Shown piece by piece: positions 1 through 11,314 of a stretch of 64,000 nucleotides of DNA. Every line of letters starts with the position of its first letter. Position 1 is the first letter of the stretch. Origin of the DNA: Iris pallida (taxonomy: Eukaryota > Streptophyta > Magnoliopsida > Asparagales > Iridaceae). The notes beneath the pieces were generated by a model that saw only the letters and a list, made by a program, of their open reading frames with translations, did no database searches and was not told the origin of the DNA. The translations under genes and the position numbers were made by a program. The DNA is taken from positions 8,078,868 through 8,142,867 of the forward strand of contig JANAVB010010791.1 in NCBI GenBank assembly GCA_029216955.1, in the 5' to 3' direction.

Positions 1-32
1 ACTTAATAATATATTTTGTGATGGATATCTAG

Positions 33-87
33 TCATTGTGGTCGATCCAAGTCAATTACAGACAATATTTGGAAAGGAGGAAACACG
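33..87 (+). other. Possible short exon of an interrupted host gene
   Basis: Weak candidate. The 55 bases are bounded by an acceptor-like ATCTAG on the left and a donor-like ACG|GTATAC on the right, and at least one frame is open. The Tekay element starts at 95, just inside what would be the intron, so an insertion into a gene intron would fit. I do not recognise the peptide and 55 bases are too few to assign a family. It may be chance. Confidence 0.15.
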
Positions 88-673
88 GTATACCTGTGAT
101 GACCATAGTTCGTATTACGTATTTTGGGATACGTGTACGTATCTGACTCGTATTGCATGTCTCCTGGCTTGGTTCGGCTTGTTTGGGTTGGCTTGGTTCG
201 GCTTGGGTTGCTTATTGGTTCATCATGAACCAAGGGGAGAACCCTTACCTACCACCACCATCCCCATTTATTAACCCAACACTCTTTCTCTCTCATCATT
301 CATTCTTCTTCTTCCTCACCATTACTCTCCACCTACACCCAAGAGCCCTAGGCAAGTGCAACTTGCTTCATGATGGATCTCAAGTTTTATTGTTCCATCC
401 TCTTCTTTACATGATTATAAATCTCTTTAGAACTTGGAGTTTTTTATTTGTATGGATAGATTCTTCTAGATCTACATTGTAACTTAGGATTTCATGAGTT
501 CATGGAGTTTTTCTTGGTTTTGATCTACTAAAACTTGTTATTTTCGAACACTAATAGTTCCATGAGCAAGAGCATGAAATTTCGTATGAATTTGGTTTTT
601 GATTCACCTCATTTCGAGTTAAAATGAAGTTTTTATGGCCAAAACATGTTTTCTGAATTTTTCATGTCGGCTG

Positions 674-1172
674 AGTAAGATTTTACGCTGGATAGCATCC
701 AGAATGTAAGATTTTACGCTGGATGGCATCCAGAATATAAGATTTTACGCTGGATGGCATCCAGAATGTAAGATTTTACGCAGGAAACCCTGAAATTGCG
801 TATTATACGCTGGATGGCATCCAGAATATAAGACTTTACGCAGGGAACCCTGAAATTGCGTATTTTACGCTGGATGGCATCCAGAATGTAAGATTTTACG
901 CAGGAAACTCTGAAATTGCGTATTTTACGCTGGATGGCATCCAGAATGTAAGATTTTACGCAGGAAACCCTGAAATTGCGTATTTTACGCTGGATGGTAT
1001 CCAGAATGTAAGATTTTACGCAGGGAACCCTAAAATTGCATATTTTACGCTGGATGGCATCCAGAATCTAAGATTTTACGCAGGGAACCCTGAAATTGCG
1101 TATTTTACGCTGGATGGTACCCAGAATATGAAATTTTACGTTGGAATCCTCCCCTTTTGCGTATTTTACGCA
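674..1172 (+). repeat. 60-bp minisatellite inside 5' LTR (copy 1)
   Basis: The unit is 60 bases and pairs two halves: one with TTTTACGCTGGATGGCATCC and one with TTTTACGCAGGGAACCCTG followed by AAATTGCG. From 781 to 1140 the phase is exactly 60 bases for six consecutive units. The first copies (674-780) have only the ACGCTGGATGG half, with a 31- to 32-base step. ACGC followed by GGATGGCATCC is nearly palindromic around GGATGNCATCC. Confidence 0.93.
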
Positions 1173-2083
1173 GAATTGAATTTTTGGGGTAAACAGTGCA
1201 CAGAATGACTGTTTTTGCCTAGTTTAGCTATTTTCTAGCCAGAATTTCAAAAAACTTAAACATGAAAGTTTTAGATCTTTGTCTTGTCTTTCCGAATATC
1301 TCTGGAGCACCTCATTTTGGGTTCGTATGTGGAAGTTATGCCCCGTCTCCCCTGAGCCGCATGATTCCTCCACAGCTCTTGCACCCTGTTTATATTTAGT
1401 TATTGCATATATGCTTATACCAGGTTAAATGTTAATTTTAAATATGTTTCATAAAACGATGGTGACCCGTTGTGGTACACTTTTGACGAATGATATGACA
1501 TGATAGTGGCCCGTCGTGGCACACTCTTGACAGTGAATTTGACATATATCTCGAATGCTGTTGCGACGGCTAGCATGTCATGACAGAATTGAATGACCTG
1601 GACACCGTGGGCGATTGTGTTTGTACAAATAAACCAGTACTGTCTTGCATCATGTCTAGGATAGGGATCCCTGAGTACCATGGTCAGGGATATCTACAGT
1701 AATTGACTAAGGCTAATAAACTAGAATAATTCAGTAGACATGAAGAGATTCCCAGCTACAGGCAATCCTATTAAATGGGCGTATTAAGTGGACTTGTAGC
1801 CTACCGACAAGTAGGGAACATTTCCAGCACACAGTCACGTGTTGCATTTTTCATAAACGGACATTCTACCTGGGTAACCGGATGGTCTGCAGGGCTTGTG
1901 GCTGTTGGGATAATCTCATTGCATCTTGCTAATAACTAGGCCTGTGATAACCCTAGTTAGTTAAAAGTATCATGCCGTACTCTTGATTGGCCGTGATTGA
2001 TTGGATGGAGTTTATTCCAGCTTAGTCTTATCCTGATCCTGTGCAAGATTGTGATATGACATGCTTATTGATGCTTGTCTTAA

Positions 2084-2510
2084 CAATAACGATCGGGGGT
2101 CCAGTTCTGTTCAGGCGAAGGGTTACAACCCCGGTCCTTGTTTGGTTTAAGGGTTGTAACCTGGCTCCCGGAGCAGTTCTGTGTCCTCTCTTCGTTTATT
2201 GTCTTATTGCAACCCCATGCCATGTTCGTCATGTTTTATCTTACCTTAATACCATGATTATTTATACTGGCCTTAGCGATAAAGATCGGGGGTCCAGTTC
2301 TGTTCAGGCGAAGGGTTACAACCCCGGTCCTTGTTTGGTTTAAGGGTTGTAACCTGGCTCCCGGAGCAGTTCTGTGTCCCCTCTTCGTTTATTTTCTTTA
2401 CTGTACCAATAGTATTTGAGACGGGTTTCTATTCAGGTGAAGGGCTGCAATCCCGGTCCTTGTTTGGTTTAAGGGTTGTGACCTGGCTACTTGAATGGTT
2501 TCCTCGTACT
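2084..2510 (+). repeat. Three-copy direct repeat in the LTR (copy 1)
   Basis: A segment starting GATCGGGGGTCCAGTTCTG and ending near GCAGTTCTGTGTCC occurs at about 2091-2190 and 2285-2380, with a shorter divergent third copy at about 2430-2490 (GGTCCTTGTTTGGTTTAAGG retained). The step is about 190 then 120 bases. The 3' LTR carries the same three copies at about 10215-10610, so the amplification preceded this insertion. Confidence 0.8.
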
Positions 2511-3184
2511 CAGTTTACTGTTGTTATCTCTATTATTATCAGTTCTTTATTTATTACCTTTAATATTCTATTGTGATATGCTGGTTTTAGTTCCTAAGCG
2601 AAGCATCCTTTGTGGTACTTGCTCTTTCTGGGGTCTGACCCAGCTGGTTTTGTGTGGCCAGATATCGGAGCAACACCAGAGGATCCACCTGTCTTTCAGC
2701 CAGATGGTGACCACCAGGCGTGACCCTGGCAACGAGTGGGTTTCTTTTTGTCCTTCCACTTTATTGTAAAAATTATTCTTTTGAGGCGTTTAGCCGACGA
2801 GCACGTGTTAGCTCGTATTGCACCTTTATTTACTGTCTGCCTACGGGCTGTAACATGATTGACAAATTCTAGGGTTGATCATGTATGACCAGAACTCTTG
2901 CTAGTCTTGATATTTTGTACGACTAGCTTCATAATCATCCAAATATGTAATGTATGGGACGCCTTACTATTATATATTTGGTGCTCTGACATCTTGTAAC
3001 CGTTATTCCTTGCTTGAGATTGAGACAATAGGCTTATTTATGACCATAGGAGACTGATGGCTTGTAATTAAACCCTCATGTATTTAGACAGCCGTGACCG
3101 TATAGCGAGGTGGGTTACACTTCAATATACGTAGCTGGCTATGTACGCCTCCGCTCTCTAGTATTCTGGTTCTGGGGCATGACA

Positions 3185-3204
3185 TGGTTTAAGTGGTGGC
3201 CCAT
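3185..3204 (+). other. Primer-binding-site position, non-canonical
   Basis: Directly after the 5' LTR the sequence is TGGTTTAAGTGGTGGCCCAT. It starts with the TGG expected opposite a tRNA CCA end but does not continue as the initiator-methionine type (TGGTATCAGAGC) found in the copia and TRIM elements of this window. The minus-strand Tekay copy has almost the same bases at this place, so it is conserved in the family. I cannot assign a tRNA. Confidence 0.5.
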
Positions 3205-3481
3205 ACAGGTCTTGTAAATCAATATATGTGAGGGTTTACCGAATAGATGTCTCAATCAGCACTCGTCCTTGATCTCTGCTTGTATCTTTTGAATCCCTGT
3301 AATCTTGACCTGATCACATGCTTGTATCGTTGATCTGTCCTGGTCCTTCCTTATTATTCTCTATGTCGTCTTCTTCAGCTGCATTGTTCCTGGACCTGCC
3401 GATCAGCAAGACAGAGCACCTCCCATAGACCAGCAACAACCCGAAGATCAAGCCCAACATTCAGGAGTAGCCTCCAGAGTC

Positions 3482-4675
3482 ATGCCTACTGGAGGAGAGC
3501 CACCAGTTCAGCCCGTCCAGCCTACAGAGCCTGATGATGGCACTTTGGTGGGTCTCATCAGGTCATTATTAGCTTTCCAGGATTGTCGAGGAGATGCCTT
3601 ACACCAGGCGGTGGCAGACGCTTTGACCAGAGGAGGTCATCAGGGTAATAGCGCGGCCAACAGCTTCAAGCGCTTGAACCCTCCCTTCTTCGACAGTAGT
3701 AAAGATGCGATCGCTGCAGATGTATGGCTTCAGGACACATAGGTGATTCTAGAAGCAGCCAGGACTCTAGAGAACGAGAAGGTGGCCGTGGTGCGCCTAC
3801 AGCTATTGGATCTTGCCTGCAGCTGGTGGGCGGCGCAAGCCGTTGGATTAGTGGCCCCTATTGCCTGGGCAGTATTCAGGAAGAGATTCCAGACCAGGTA
3901 TTTTGATGCTGTAGCTCGGTATGATCTACAGACGAGGTTCACCAATCTGAAGCAGATGGACAGGACGGTCGATGGATATGCGGCCGAGTTCTCCAAGCTT
4001 AGTCGGTTTGCTCCCACCTTGGTGGCGACCGAGTTCGATAGAGCCCAGCGGTTCCAGCAGGGGCTCCACCTAGAGATTTTATTGGCGGTGGAGCAGTTTG
4101 AGCATCAGACCTTTGATGCAGTACTGAGGGCAGTCCGGAGGCATGAATATACCTCCCAGAGGATCATGGATAGGACCGGAGGTCGGAAGCGATCCCATAG
4201 CCAGATGAAACAGTCGTCAGCCCCAGCCCCGGCAGCCAGGGCTTTGACCATTGGAGCTCCGAGGCGGGCAGCCTCAGTGACGTCGGTTCAGCATTCCACC
4301 CTGATGCACCCTCAGCAGCTAAAGCAGAAGCAGTCTTCCGCAGTAGGATGTTCATACTGCGGGAAGCCAGGGCATGTGGTATCAGAGTGTCCCAGAGCAC
4401 AGGATTTGTGCTTGGTTTGTGGTGCCCCGGACCACAGGGTTAGGAACTGCCCGAATAGGGAGAGTTCATCGGCCTTCTCTAGTCCTTCAGTTAGAGGACT
4501 AGCACCAGTCCAGCAGTAGCAGCAGCTGAAGTACCCGTTCCCGAGGCCATTGCCGACGTAGGCCCAGGCATTCCAGTAGCAGAGACCGCAGCAGTATGCC
4601 CAAGCCCAAGCCCTGATCCAGAACAGGCAGTAGAATTTTCAGCAGAGGGGACCCGCGCCTAGAGGGCATGGTCAA
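3482..4675 (+). pseudogene. gag: Tekay gag, copy 1 (interrupted)
   Basis: Encodes the structural Gag protein that forms the particle packaging the element RNA. The frame from ATG 3482 is in one register to the protease but has TAG stops at 3740-3742, 4517-4519, 4559-4561, 4577-4579 and 4631-4633. Two CCHC zinc knuckles remain: CSYCGKPGHVVSEC (about 4351-4392) and CLVCGAPDHRVRNC (about 4411-4452). The last four stops lie in a glutamine-rich linker (QQ, AQAQA) where CAG codons surround each TAG, so CAG-to-TAG changes are the simplest cause. The start matches the ATG used in the intact minus-strand copy. Dead as a gene; confident family call. Confidence 0.9.
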
Positions 4676-7600
4676 GTGCTGGCCTTGACCATGGGAGATG
4701 AAGGAATAGCACCCGGTGAGGTAGTGGCAGGTACTATTCTCGTCAACACCTTTCCAGCTTCAGTATTATTTGATTCTGGTGCCTCGTATTTATTTATGTC
4801 TGCACGATTCACGACACGGATAGGACTGGAGCCCGAGTCATTATCAGTAAGGCTCAATATACTTACTGGTAATGGTCTTGTGGGAGTAGATAGAGTGTTT
4901 TTCTCGTGTCGGGTCGTAGTTAGCGGTAGAGAGTTTTCTGCTAGGTTGATAGAATTCCCGATGGCCGATTATGATGTGGTCTTAGGGATGGATTGGTTGA
5001 GGGACCAGTATGCCAGGATAGATTGTCATATTGGCAGGGTTATTTTTAGCATACCAGGCGAGCCGGAGTTTTCTTTTTTCCGAGGCGAAGTTGAACCTTC
5101 TCCTCCCGTATTGCAGATGGCAGTAGCAGCAGTGCAGTTACCCCGGATCGTCGAGGAGTTTCCAGATGTTTTTCCAGAAGAGCTTCCAGGAATGCCGCCA
5201 GAACGAGAGATCGAGTTCACCATAGACTTGATCCCCGGGACCGCACCTGTGTCAGAGAGAGTCTACAGGATGGCGTCGTCAGAATTGGAGATATTGTACA
5301 AAATGATTGAAGAACTCAGGACCAAGGGATTCATTCGTGCTAGTGGATCGCCTTGGGGATCTCCGATACGTGAAAAAGAAGGATGGTACGTCCAGATTAT
5401 GTGTTGACTATCGTACCTTAAACTCAGAGACAATCAAGAACAGATACCCTCTCCCGATGATAGATGACTTGTTTGATCAACTCAAGGGGGCAGCAGTATT
5501 CTCGAAGATCGACTTGCGCTCAGGATATCATCAGATCAGATTCAGAGAGAAGGACATCCCGAAGACAGCTTTCAGGTCTAGATATGGGCATTGGGAGTTC
5601 CTTGTGACGCCATTTGGAGCAACCAATACGCCGGCTGTATTCATGGACCTCATGAATCACATCTTCATGCCTTATTTGGATCAGTTCGTGATTGAGTTCA
5701 TAGACGACATCCTAGTCTATAGCAAGAGTGAAGCGGAGCATGAGTAGCATCTCAGAGTTGTCCTCCAGATTCTCCGAGAGCACCAGTTGTATGCAAAGTT
5801 CAGTAAATGCGAGTTCTGGCTTGATCGTATTTCATATTTGGGTCATATCATCACCAGAGGAGGAGTAGAAGTGGATCCCCAAAAGATCATGGCTATTGAG
5901 ACGTGGCCAGTGCCTAGCACAGTTGCAGAAGTTTGCAGTTTTCTTGGATTGGTCGGCTACTACCGGTGATTTGTTTCGGACTTTGCTCGGATTTCAGCAC
6001 CACTGACGCAGTTGACCCGCAAGGATGTGCAATTTGCTTGGACAGCGGAATGTCATGATTCTTTTGAGAAATTGAAGCGAGGCTTGATGACGGTACCCAT
6101 TCTCACACTTCCTGATGGGACCGGAGGATTTTTAGTGTACTGTGATGCTTCAGGCAGAGGTTTAGGATGTGTTTTGATGCAGCATGGGAAGGTAATAGCT
6201 TATGCGTCACAACAACTTCGTGACCATGAGAAAATTATCCGACCCACGACTTGGAACTGGCAACAGTAGTGTTTGCACTCAAGCTTTGGAGACACTACTT
6301 GTATGGAGATAGGGTAGAGATTTTCACCAACCACAAGAGCCTGAAGTATGTGTTCACTCAGAAGGATCTTAACATGCGTCAGAGAAGATAGCTAGAGCTG
6401 CTTGTGGATTATGATATCAACTTGCAGTATCATCCTGGGAAAGCCAATGTTGTTGCAGATGCATTGAGCAGGAGAGCCGGAGTCTATTTTCTGACATCGC
6501 AACTAGAATTATTAGCAGATCTTCAGAAGATGGGTATAGAAGTTGTCCTTCCTACCAGTATGGCATTGATGGCCAGCATGCAAGTTCAGTCCAGTATAGT
6601 TGAGAGAATCAAGATAGCTCAGTCATCAGATTCTAAGCTTCTGCGGCTTAGGACAGAATGTGTAGCAGGGCGAAGACCAGAATTATGCATTCATGAAGAC
6701 GGTACACTTCGACATGGTAAGCGTCTTTGTGTACCCGATGGAGATATCAGACAGAAAGTCATGATCGAAGCTCTCAGTTCTCAGTATTCGATTCATCCCG
6801 GTGGCACGAAGATGTACCGAGATATCCGTCAGTACTTTTGGTAGAATGGCATGAAGAGGGAGATAGCTCGGTTTGTCTTTCGGTGTTTGGTTTGCCAACA
6901 AGTCAAGGCTGAACATCAGAGGCCAGCTGGACTTCTTCAGCCCTTGTCGATTCCAGAATGGAAGTGGGAGCATATAACCATGGATTTCGTGACTGGATTA
7001 CCTAGGTCCCCGGCCGGTAGAGATGCTATTTGGGTTATAGTTGATCGGCTCACGAAGGTGGCTCACTTTCTCCCATTCAGAGTTGGTCAGTCGACGGCTC
7101 AGCTAGCAGAGATGTACCTCAGGCAGATCGTCCGACTTCACGGTATACCAGTCAGTATCACCTCGGACAGAGATTCAAGATTCACGTCGTACTTTTGGCG
7201 TAGTCTGCAAGAGAGTTTGGGAACTCACCTCCAGTTCAGCTCAGCTTATCATCCGCAGACAGATGGTCAATCGAAACGTACGATCCAGACTCTTGAGGAT
7301 ATGTTGAGATCTTGTACGCTCGACTTTGGCGGTTCGTGGAAAGATCACCTGCACCTGGTGGGGTTCTCGTACAACAACAGTTTCCATGCTAGCATCCAGA
7401 TGGCACCATTCGAGGCACTGTATGGTAGGAAGTGCAGATCCCCACTAGCATGGGACGATGTTGGAGAAAGACAGATGCTTGGTCCCGAGTTGATCACTCA
7501 GACAGTCGAGGTGGTCAGGAGAGTTAGATATCATCTTCGCATTGCACAAGATCGCCAACGCCATTGGGCCGATTCTCATCGGCGTCCCCTTGAATTTTCT

Positions 7601-8023
7601 GTCGGCGACCATGTATTCTTTAGGATCTCGCCTAACCGTGGCATCATTCGTTTCGGCGTACGGGAAAAGCTTAGTCCTAGGTATATAGGGCCGTTCGATA
7701 TCCTGGAGAGAGTAGGAGATGTGTCCTATCGTCTCGCTCTTTCGCCGTCTCTGAGTGAGGTACATGACGTGTTCCATGTATCCCAACTACGACGGTATAT
7801 TCCGGACCCGAGCCATATCCTGGATCATTCAAAATTGGTTGTTGGTACCAACCTTTCGTATGAGGAAAGGCCTGTGTCCATATTGGACTGGAGAGAGAAG
7901 ATACTCAAGAACAAGACTATCAAGTTAGTCCGAGTTGCTTGGGGTCATCACACCTTGGGTGAGTCAACGTGGGAGCGTGAGGATGATATCCGATCGCGAT
8001 ATCCCGACCTGTTTGACTCGTGA
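4676..8023 (+). pseudogene. pol: Tekay pol (protease, RT, RNase H, integrase, chromodomain), copy 1 (broken)
   Basis: Same frame as gag to about 5370, then a frameshift at the RT start (about 5365-5375). A second shift at about 6230-6236 in an A-run returns it to the original frame, which ends at 8023. Stops: TAG 5745-5747, TGA 5967-5969 (an arginine position), TAG 6389-6391 and TAG 6842-6844 (tryptophan positions). Landmarks: protease DSGA (about 4771), RT FIDD (about 5699), RNase H YCDAS (about 6139), integrase aspartates (about 6985 and 7163), and a chromodomain-like tail (about 7870-8020) with STWEREDDIRSRYP. RNase H TDHKSL reads TNHKSL (codon 6329-6331). The integrase DDE glutamate is lysine (codon 7274-7276). 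Both changes should remove activity. Confidence 0.93.
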
Positions 8024-8173
8024 GGTATAATATCCTTCTTATGCCTCATGCCTTCGATTCCTTGCTTGCATGAATAATTGCTTGATTGCTAGACTAGTAT
8101 AGCTTGCCTGTGATTAGTATAGCTTGTCCTTGCATCTCTAGCCTCTTGATTAAATTTTGAGGACGAAATTCTT

Positions 8174-8189
8174 TTAAGGTGGGTAGAGT
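8174..8189 (+). other. Polypurine tract, Tekay copy 1
   Basis: TTAAGGTGGGTAGAG lies directly before the 3' LTR start at 8190 and would prime plus-strand DNA synthesis. The line just upstream (GAGGACGAAATTC) is a common 3' context of Del-type elements and is recognisable in the other Tekay copy. Confidence 0.8.
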
Positions 8190-11100
8190 TGTGATGACCA
8201 TAGTTCGTATTAGGTATTTTGGGATACGTGTACGTATCTGACTCGTATTGCATGTCTCATGGCTTGGTTCGGCTTGCTTGGGTTGGCTTGATTCGGCTTG
8301 GGTTGCTTATTGGTTCATCATAAACCCAGGAGAGAACCCTTACCTACCACCACCATCCCTATTTATTAACCCAACACTCTTTCTCACTCATCATTCACTC
8401 TTCTTCTTCCTCACCATTACTCTCCACCTACACCCAAGAGCCCTAGGCAAGTGCAACTTGCTTCGTAATGGATCTCAAATTTTATTGTTCCATTCTCTTC
8501 TTTACATGATTATAAGCCTCTTTAGAACTTGGAGTTTTTAATTTTTATGGATAGATTCTTCTAGATCTACGTTGTAACTTGGGGTTTCATGAGTTTATGG
8601 AGTTTTTCTTAGTTTTGATCTACTAAAACTTGTTATTTTCGAAAACTAATAGTTCCATGAGCAAGAGCACGAAATTTCGTATGAATTTGGTTTTTGATTC
8701 ACCTCATTTCGAGTTAAAATAAAATTTTTATGGCCAAAACAAGTTTTCTGAATTTTTCATGTCGGCTGAGTAAGATTTTACGCTGGATGGCATCAAGAAT
8801 GTAAGATTTTACGCTGGATGGCATCCAGAATGTAAGATTTCACGCTGGATGGCATCCAAAATGTAAGATTTTACGCTGGATGGCATCCAGAATGTAAGAT
8901 TTTACGCAAGAAACCCTGAAATTGCGTATTTTACGCTGATTGGCATCCAGAATGTAAGATTTTACGCAGGGAACTCTGAAATTGCATATTTTACGCTGGA
9001 TGGCATCCAGAATGTAAGATTTTATGCAGGGAATCCTGAAATTGCGTATTTTATGCTGGATGGCATCCAGAATATAAGATTTTATGCATTGAACCCTGAA
9101 ATTGCGTATTTTACGCTGGATGGCATCCAGAATGTAAGATTTTACGCATAGAATCCTGAAATTGCGTATTTTACGCTGGATGGCATCCAGAATGTAAGAT
9201 TTTACGCAGAAAACCTTGAAATTGTATATTTTACGCTGGATGGTACCCAGAATGTGAAATTTTATGCTGGAACCTTCCCCTTTTGCGTATTTTACGCAGA
9301 ATTGAATTTTTGACGTAAAAAGTGCACAGAATGACTGTTTTTGCCTAGTTTAGCTATTTTCTAGCCAGATTTCGAAAAACTTACACATAAAAGTTTTAGA
9401 TCTTTGTCTTGCCTTTCCAAATATATCTGGAGTACCTCATTTTGGGTTCATATGTGGAAGTTATGCCCCGTCTCCCCTGAGCCGCATGATTCCTCCACAG
9501 CTCTTGTACCCTGTTTATATTTAGTTATTGCATATATGCTTATACCAGGTTAAATGTTAATTTTAAATATGTTCCATGACACGATGGTGACCCGTTGTGG
9601 TACACTTTTGACGAATGACATGCCATGATAGTGGCCCGTCGTGGCGCACTCTTGACAGTGAATTTGACATATATCTCGAATGCTGTTGCGACGGCTAGCA
9701 TGTCATGACAGAATTGAATGACCTGGACACCGTGGGCGATTGCATTTGTATAAATAAACCAGTACTGTCTTGCATCATGTCTAGGATAGGGATCCCTGAG
9801 TACCACGGTCAGGGATACCTACAGTAATTGACTAAGGCTAATAAACTAGAATAATTCAGTAGATATGAAAAGATTTCCAGCTACAGGCAATCCCGTTATC
9901 TGGGCGCATTAAGTGGACTTGTAGCCTACCGACAAGTAGGGCATATTTCCAGCACACAGTCACGTGTTGCATTCTTCATAAACGGACATTCGACCCGGGT
10001 AACCGGATGGTCTGCAGGGCTCGTGGCTGTTGGGATAATCTCATTGCATCTTGCTAATAACTAGGCCTGTGATAACCCTAGTCAGTTAAAAGTATCAAAC
10101 CGTACTCTTGATTGGCCGTGATTGATTGGATGGAGTTTATTCCAGCTTAGTCTTATCCTGATCCTGTGCAAGATTGTGACATGACATGCTTATTGATGCT
10201 TGCCTTAACAATAACGATCGGGGGTCCAGTTCTGTTCAGGCGAAGGGTTACAACCCCGGTCCTTGTTTGGTTTAAGGGTTGTAACCTGGCTCCCGGAGCA
10301 GTTCTGTGTCCTCTCTTCGTTTATTGTCTTATTGCAACCCCATGCCATGTTCGTCATGTTTTACCTTACCTTAATACCATGATTATTTATACTGGCCTTA
10401 GCGATAAAGATCGGGGGTCCAGTTCTGTTCAGGCGAAGGATTACAATCCCGGTCCTTGTTTGGTTTAAGGGTTGTAACCTGGCTCCCGGAGCAGTTCTGT
10501 GTCCCCTCTTCGTTTATTGTCTTCACTGTACCAATAGTATTTGAGACGGGTTTCTATTTAGGTGAAGGGCTGCATCCCCGGTCCTTGTTTGGTTTAAGGG
10601 TTGTGACCTGGCTACTTGAATGGTTTCCTCATACTCAGTTTACTGTTGTTATCTCTATTATTATCAGTTCTTTATTTATTACCTTTAATATTCTATTGTG
10701 ATATGCTGGTTTTAGTTCCTAAGCGAAGCCTCCTTTGTGGCACTTACTCTTTCTGGGGTCTGACCCAGCTGGTTTTGTGTGGCCAGATATCGGAGCAGCA
10801 CCAGAGGATCCACCTGTCTTCCAGCCAGATGGTGACCACCAGACGTAACCCTGGCAACGATTGGGTTTCTTTTTGTCCTTCCATTTTATTGTAAAAATTA
10901 TTCTTTTGAGGCGTTTAGCCGGCGAGCACGTGTTAGCTCGTATTGCACCTTTATTTACTGTCTGCCTATGGGCTGTAACATGATTGACAAATCCTAGGGT
11001 TGATCATGTATGACCAGAACTCTTGCTAGTCTTGACATTTTGTACGACTAGCTTCATGATCATCCGAATATATAATGTATGGGACGCCTTACTATTATAT

Positions 11101-11309
11101 ATTTGGTGCTCTGACATCTTGTAACTGTTATTCCTTGCTTGAGATTGAGACAATAGGCTTGTTTATGACCATAGGAGACTGATGGCTTGTAGTTAAACCC
11201 TCATGTATCTAGACAGCCGTGACCGTATAGCGAGGTGGGTTGCACTTCAATATACGTAGCTGGCTATTTACGCCCCTGCTCTCCAGTATTCTGGTTCTGG
11301 GGCGTGATA
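8190..11309 (+). repeat. 3' LTR of Tekay copy 1
   Basis: 3120 bases, TGTGATGACC to GCGTGATA, followed by target duplication ATACC at 11310-11314. The terminal CA of the 5' LTR is TA here. A TATTTATTAA box at about 8361-8370 is followed by pyrimidine-rich sequence, the probable core promoter. The minisatellite and the three-copy direct repeat of the 5' LTR are both present with substitutions. Confidence 0.94.
8772..9292 (+). repeat. 60-bp minisatellite inside 3' LTR (copy 1)
   Basis: Same two-part 60-base unit as in the 5' LTR. Four short ACGCTGGATGG copies at about 8776-8900 come first, then 60-base units in constant phase from about 8901 to 9240. Copy number differs slightly from the 5' LTR array at the short-unit end, showing turnover after insertion or copying. 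Confidence 0.92.
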
Positions 11310-11314
11310 ATACC

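Larger units (their letters stand above)
95..3184 (+). repeat. 5' LTR of Tekay copy 1
   Basis: About 3.09 kb, beginning TGTGATGACC and ending GGGGCATGACA. It matches 8190-11309 over its whole length with scattered substitutions and small indels, visibly more than in the two younger elements here. A pyrimidine-rich stretch at about 285-330 follows an AT-rich segment at 266-275, the likely core promoter and start region. The TATTTATTAA seen in the 3' LTR reads CATTTATTAA here, so the box may be damaged. It contains a 60-bp tandem array (about 674-1172) and a three-copy direct repeat (about 2084-2510). Confidence 0.93.
95..11309 (+). mobile_element. Tekay/Del-type Ty3/gypsy LTR retrotransposon, decayed (copy 1)
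   Basis: A structurally complete element of about 11.2 kb: 5' LTR 95-3184, internal region 3185-8189, 3' LTR 8190-11309. Direct repeats ATACC lie at 90-94 and 11310-11314 and are the 5-bp target duplication, which fixes both ends. The 5' LTR runs TGTGATGACC to GGGGCATGACA; the 3' LTR ends GGGGCGTGATA. Order is gag, protease, RT, RNase H, integrase, then a C-terminal chromodomain-like tail, the chromovirus order; the tail matches the Tekay/Del branch. The polyprotein carries stops, frameshifts and catalytic changes, so this copy cannot move by itself. It is related to the minus-strand copy at 47644-58629, from which it clearly differs in LTR sequence. Confidence 0.95.

Noticed and set aside
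3185..3204. Tf1-like self-priming in Tekay copy 1
   Set aside because: Only CCACCAC upstream of the likely start (about 251-261) is complementary, and it is not at a credible RNA 5' end; copy 2 lacks it.
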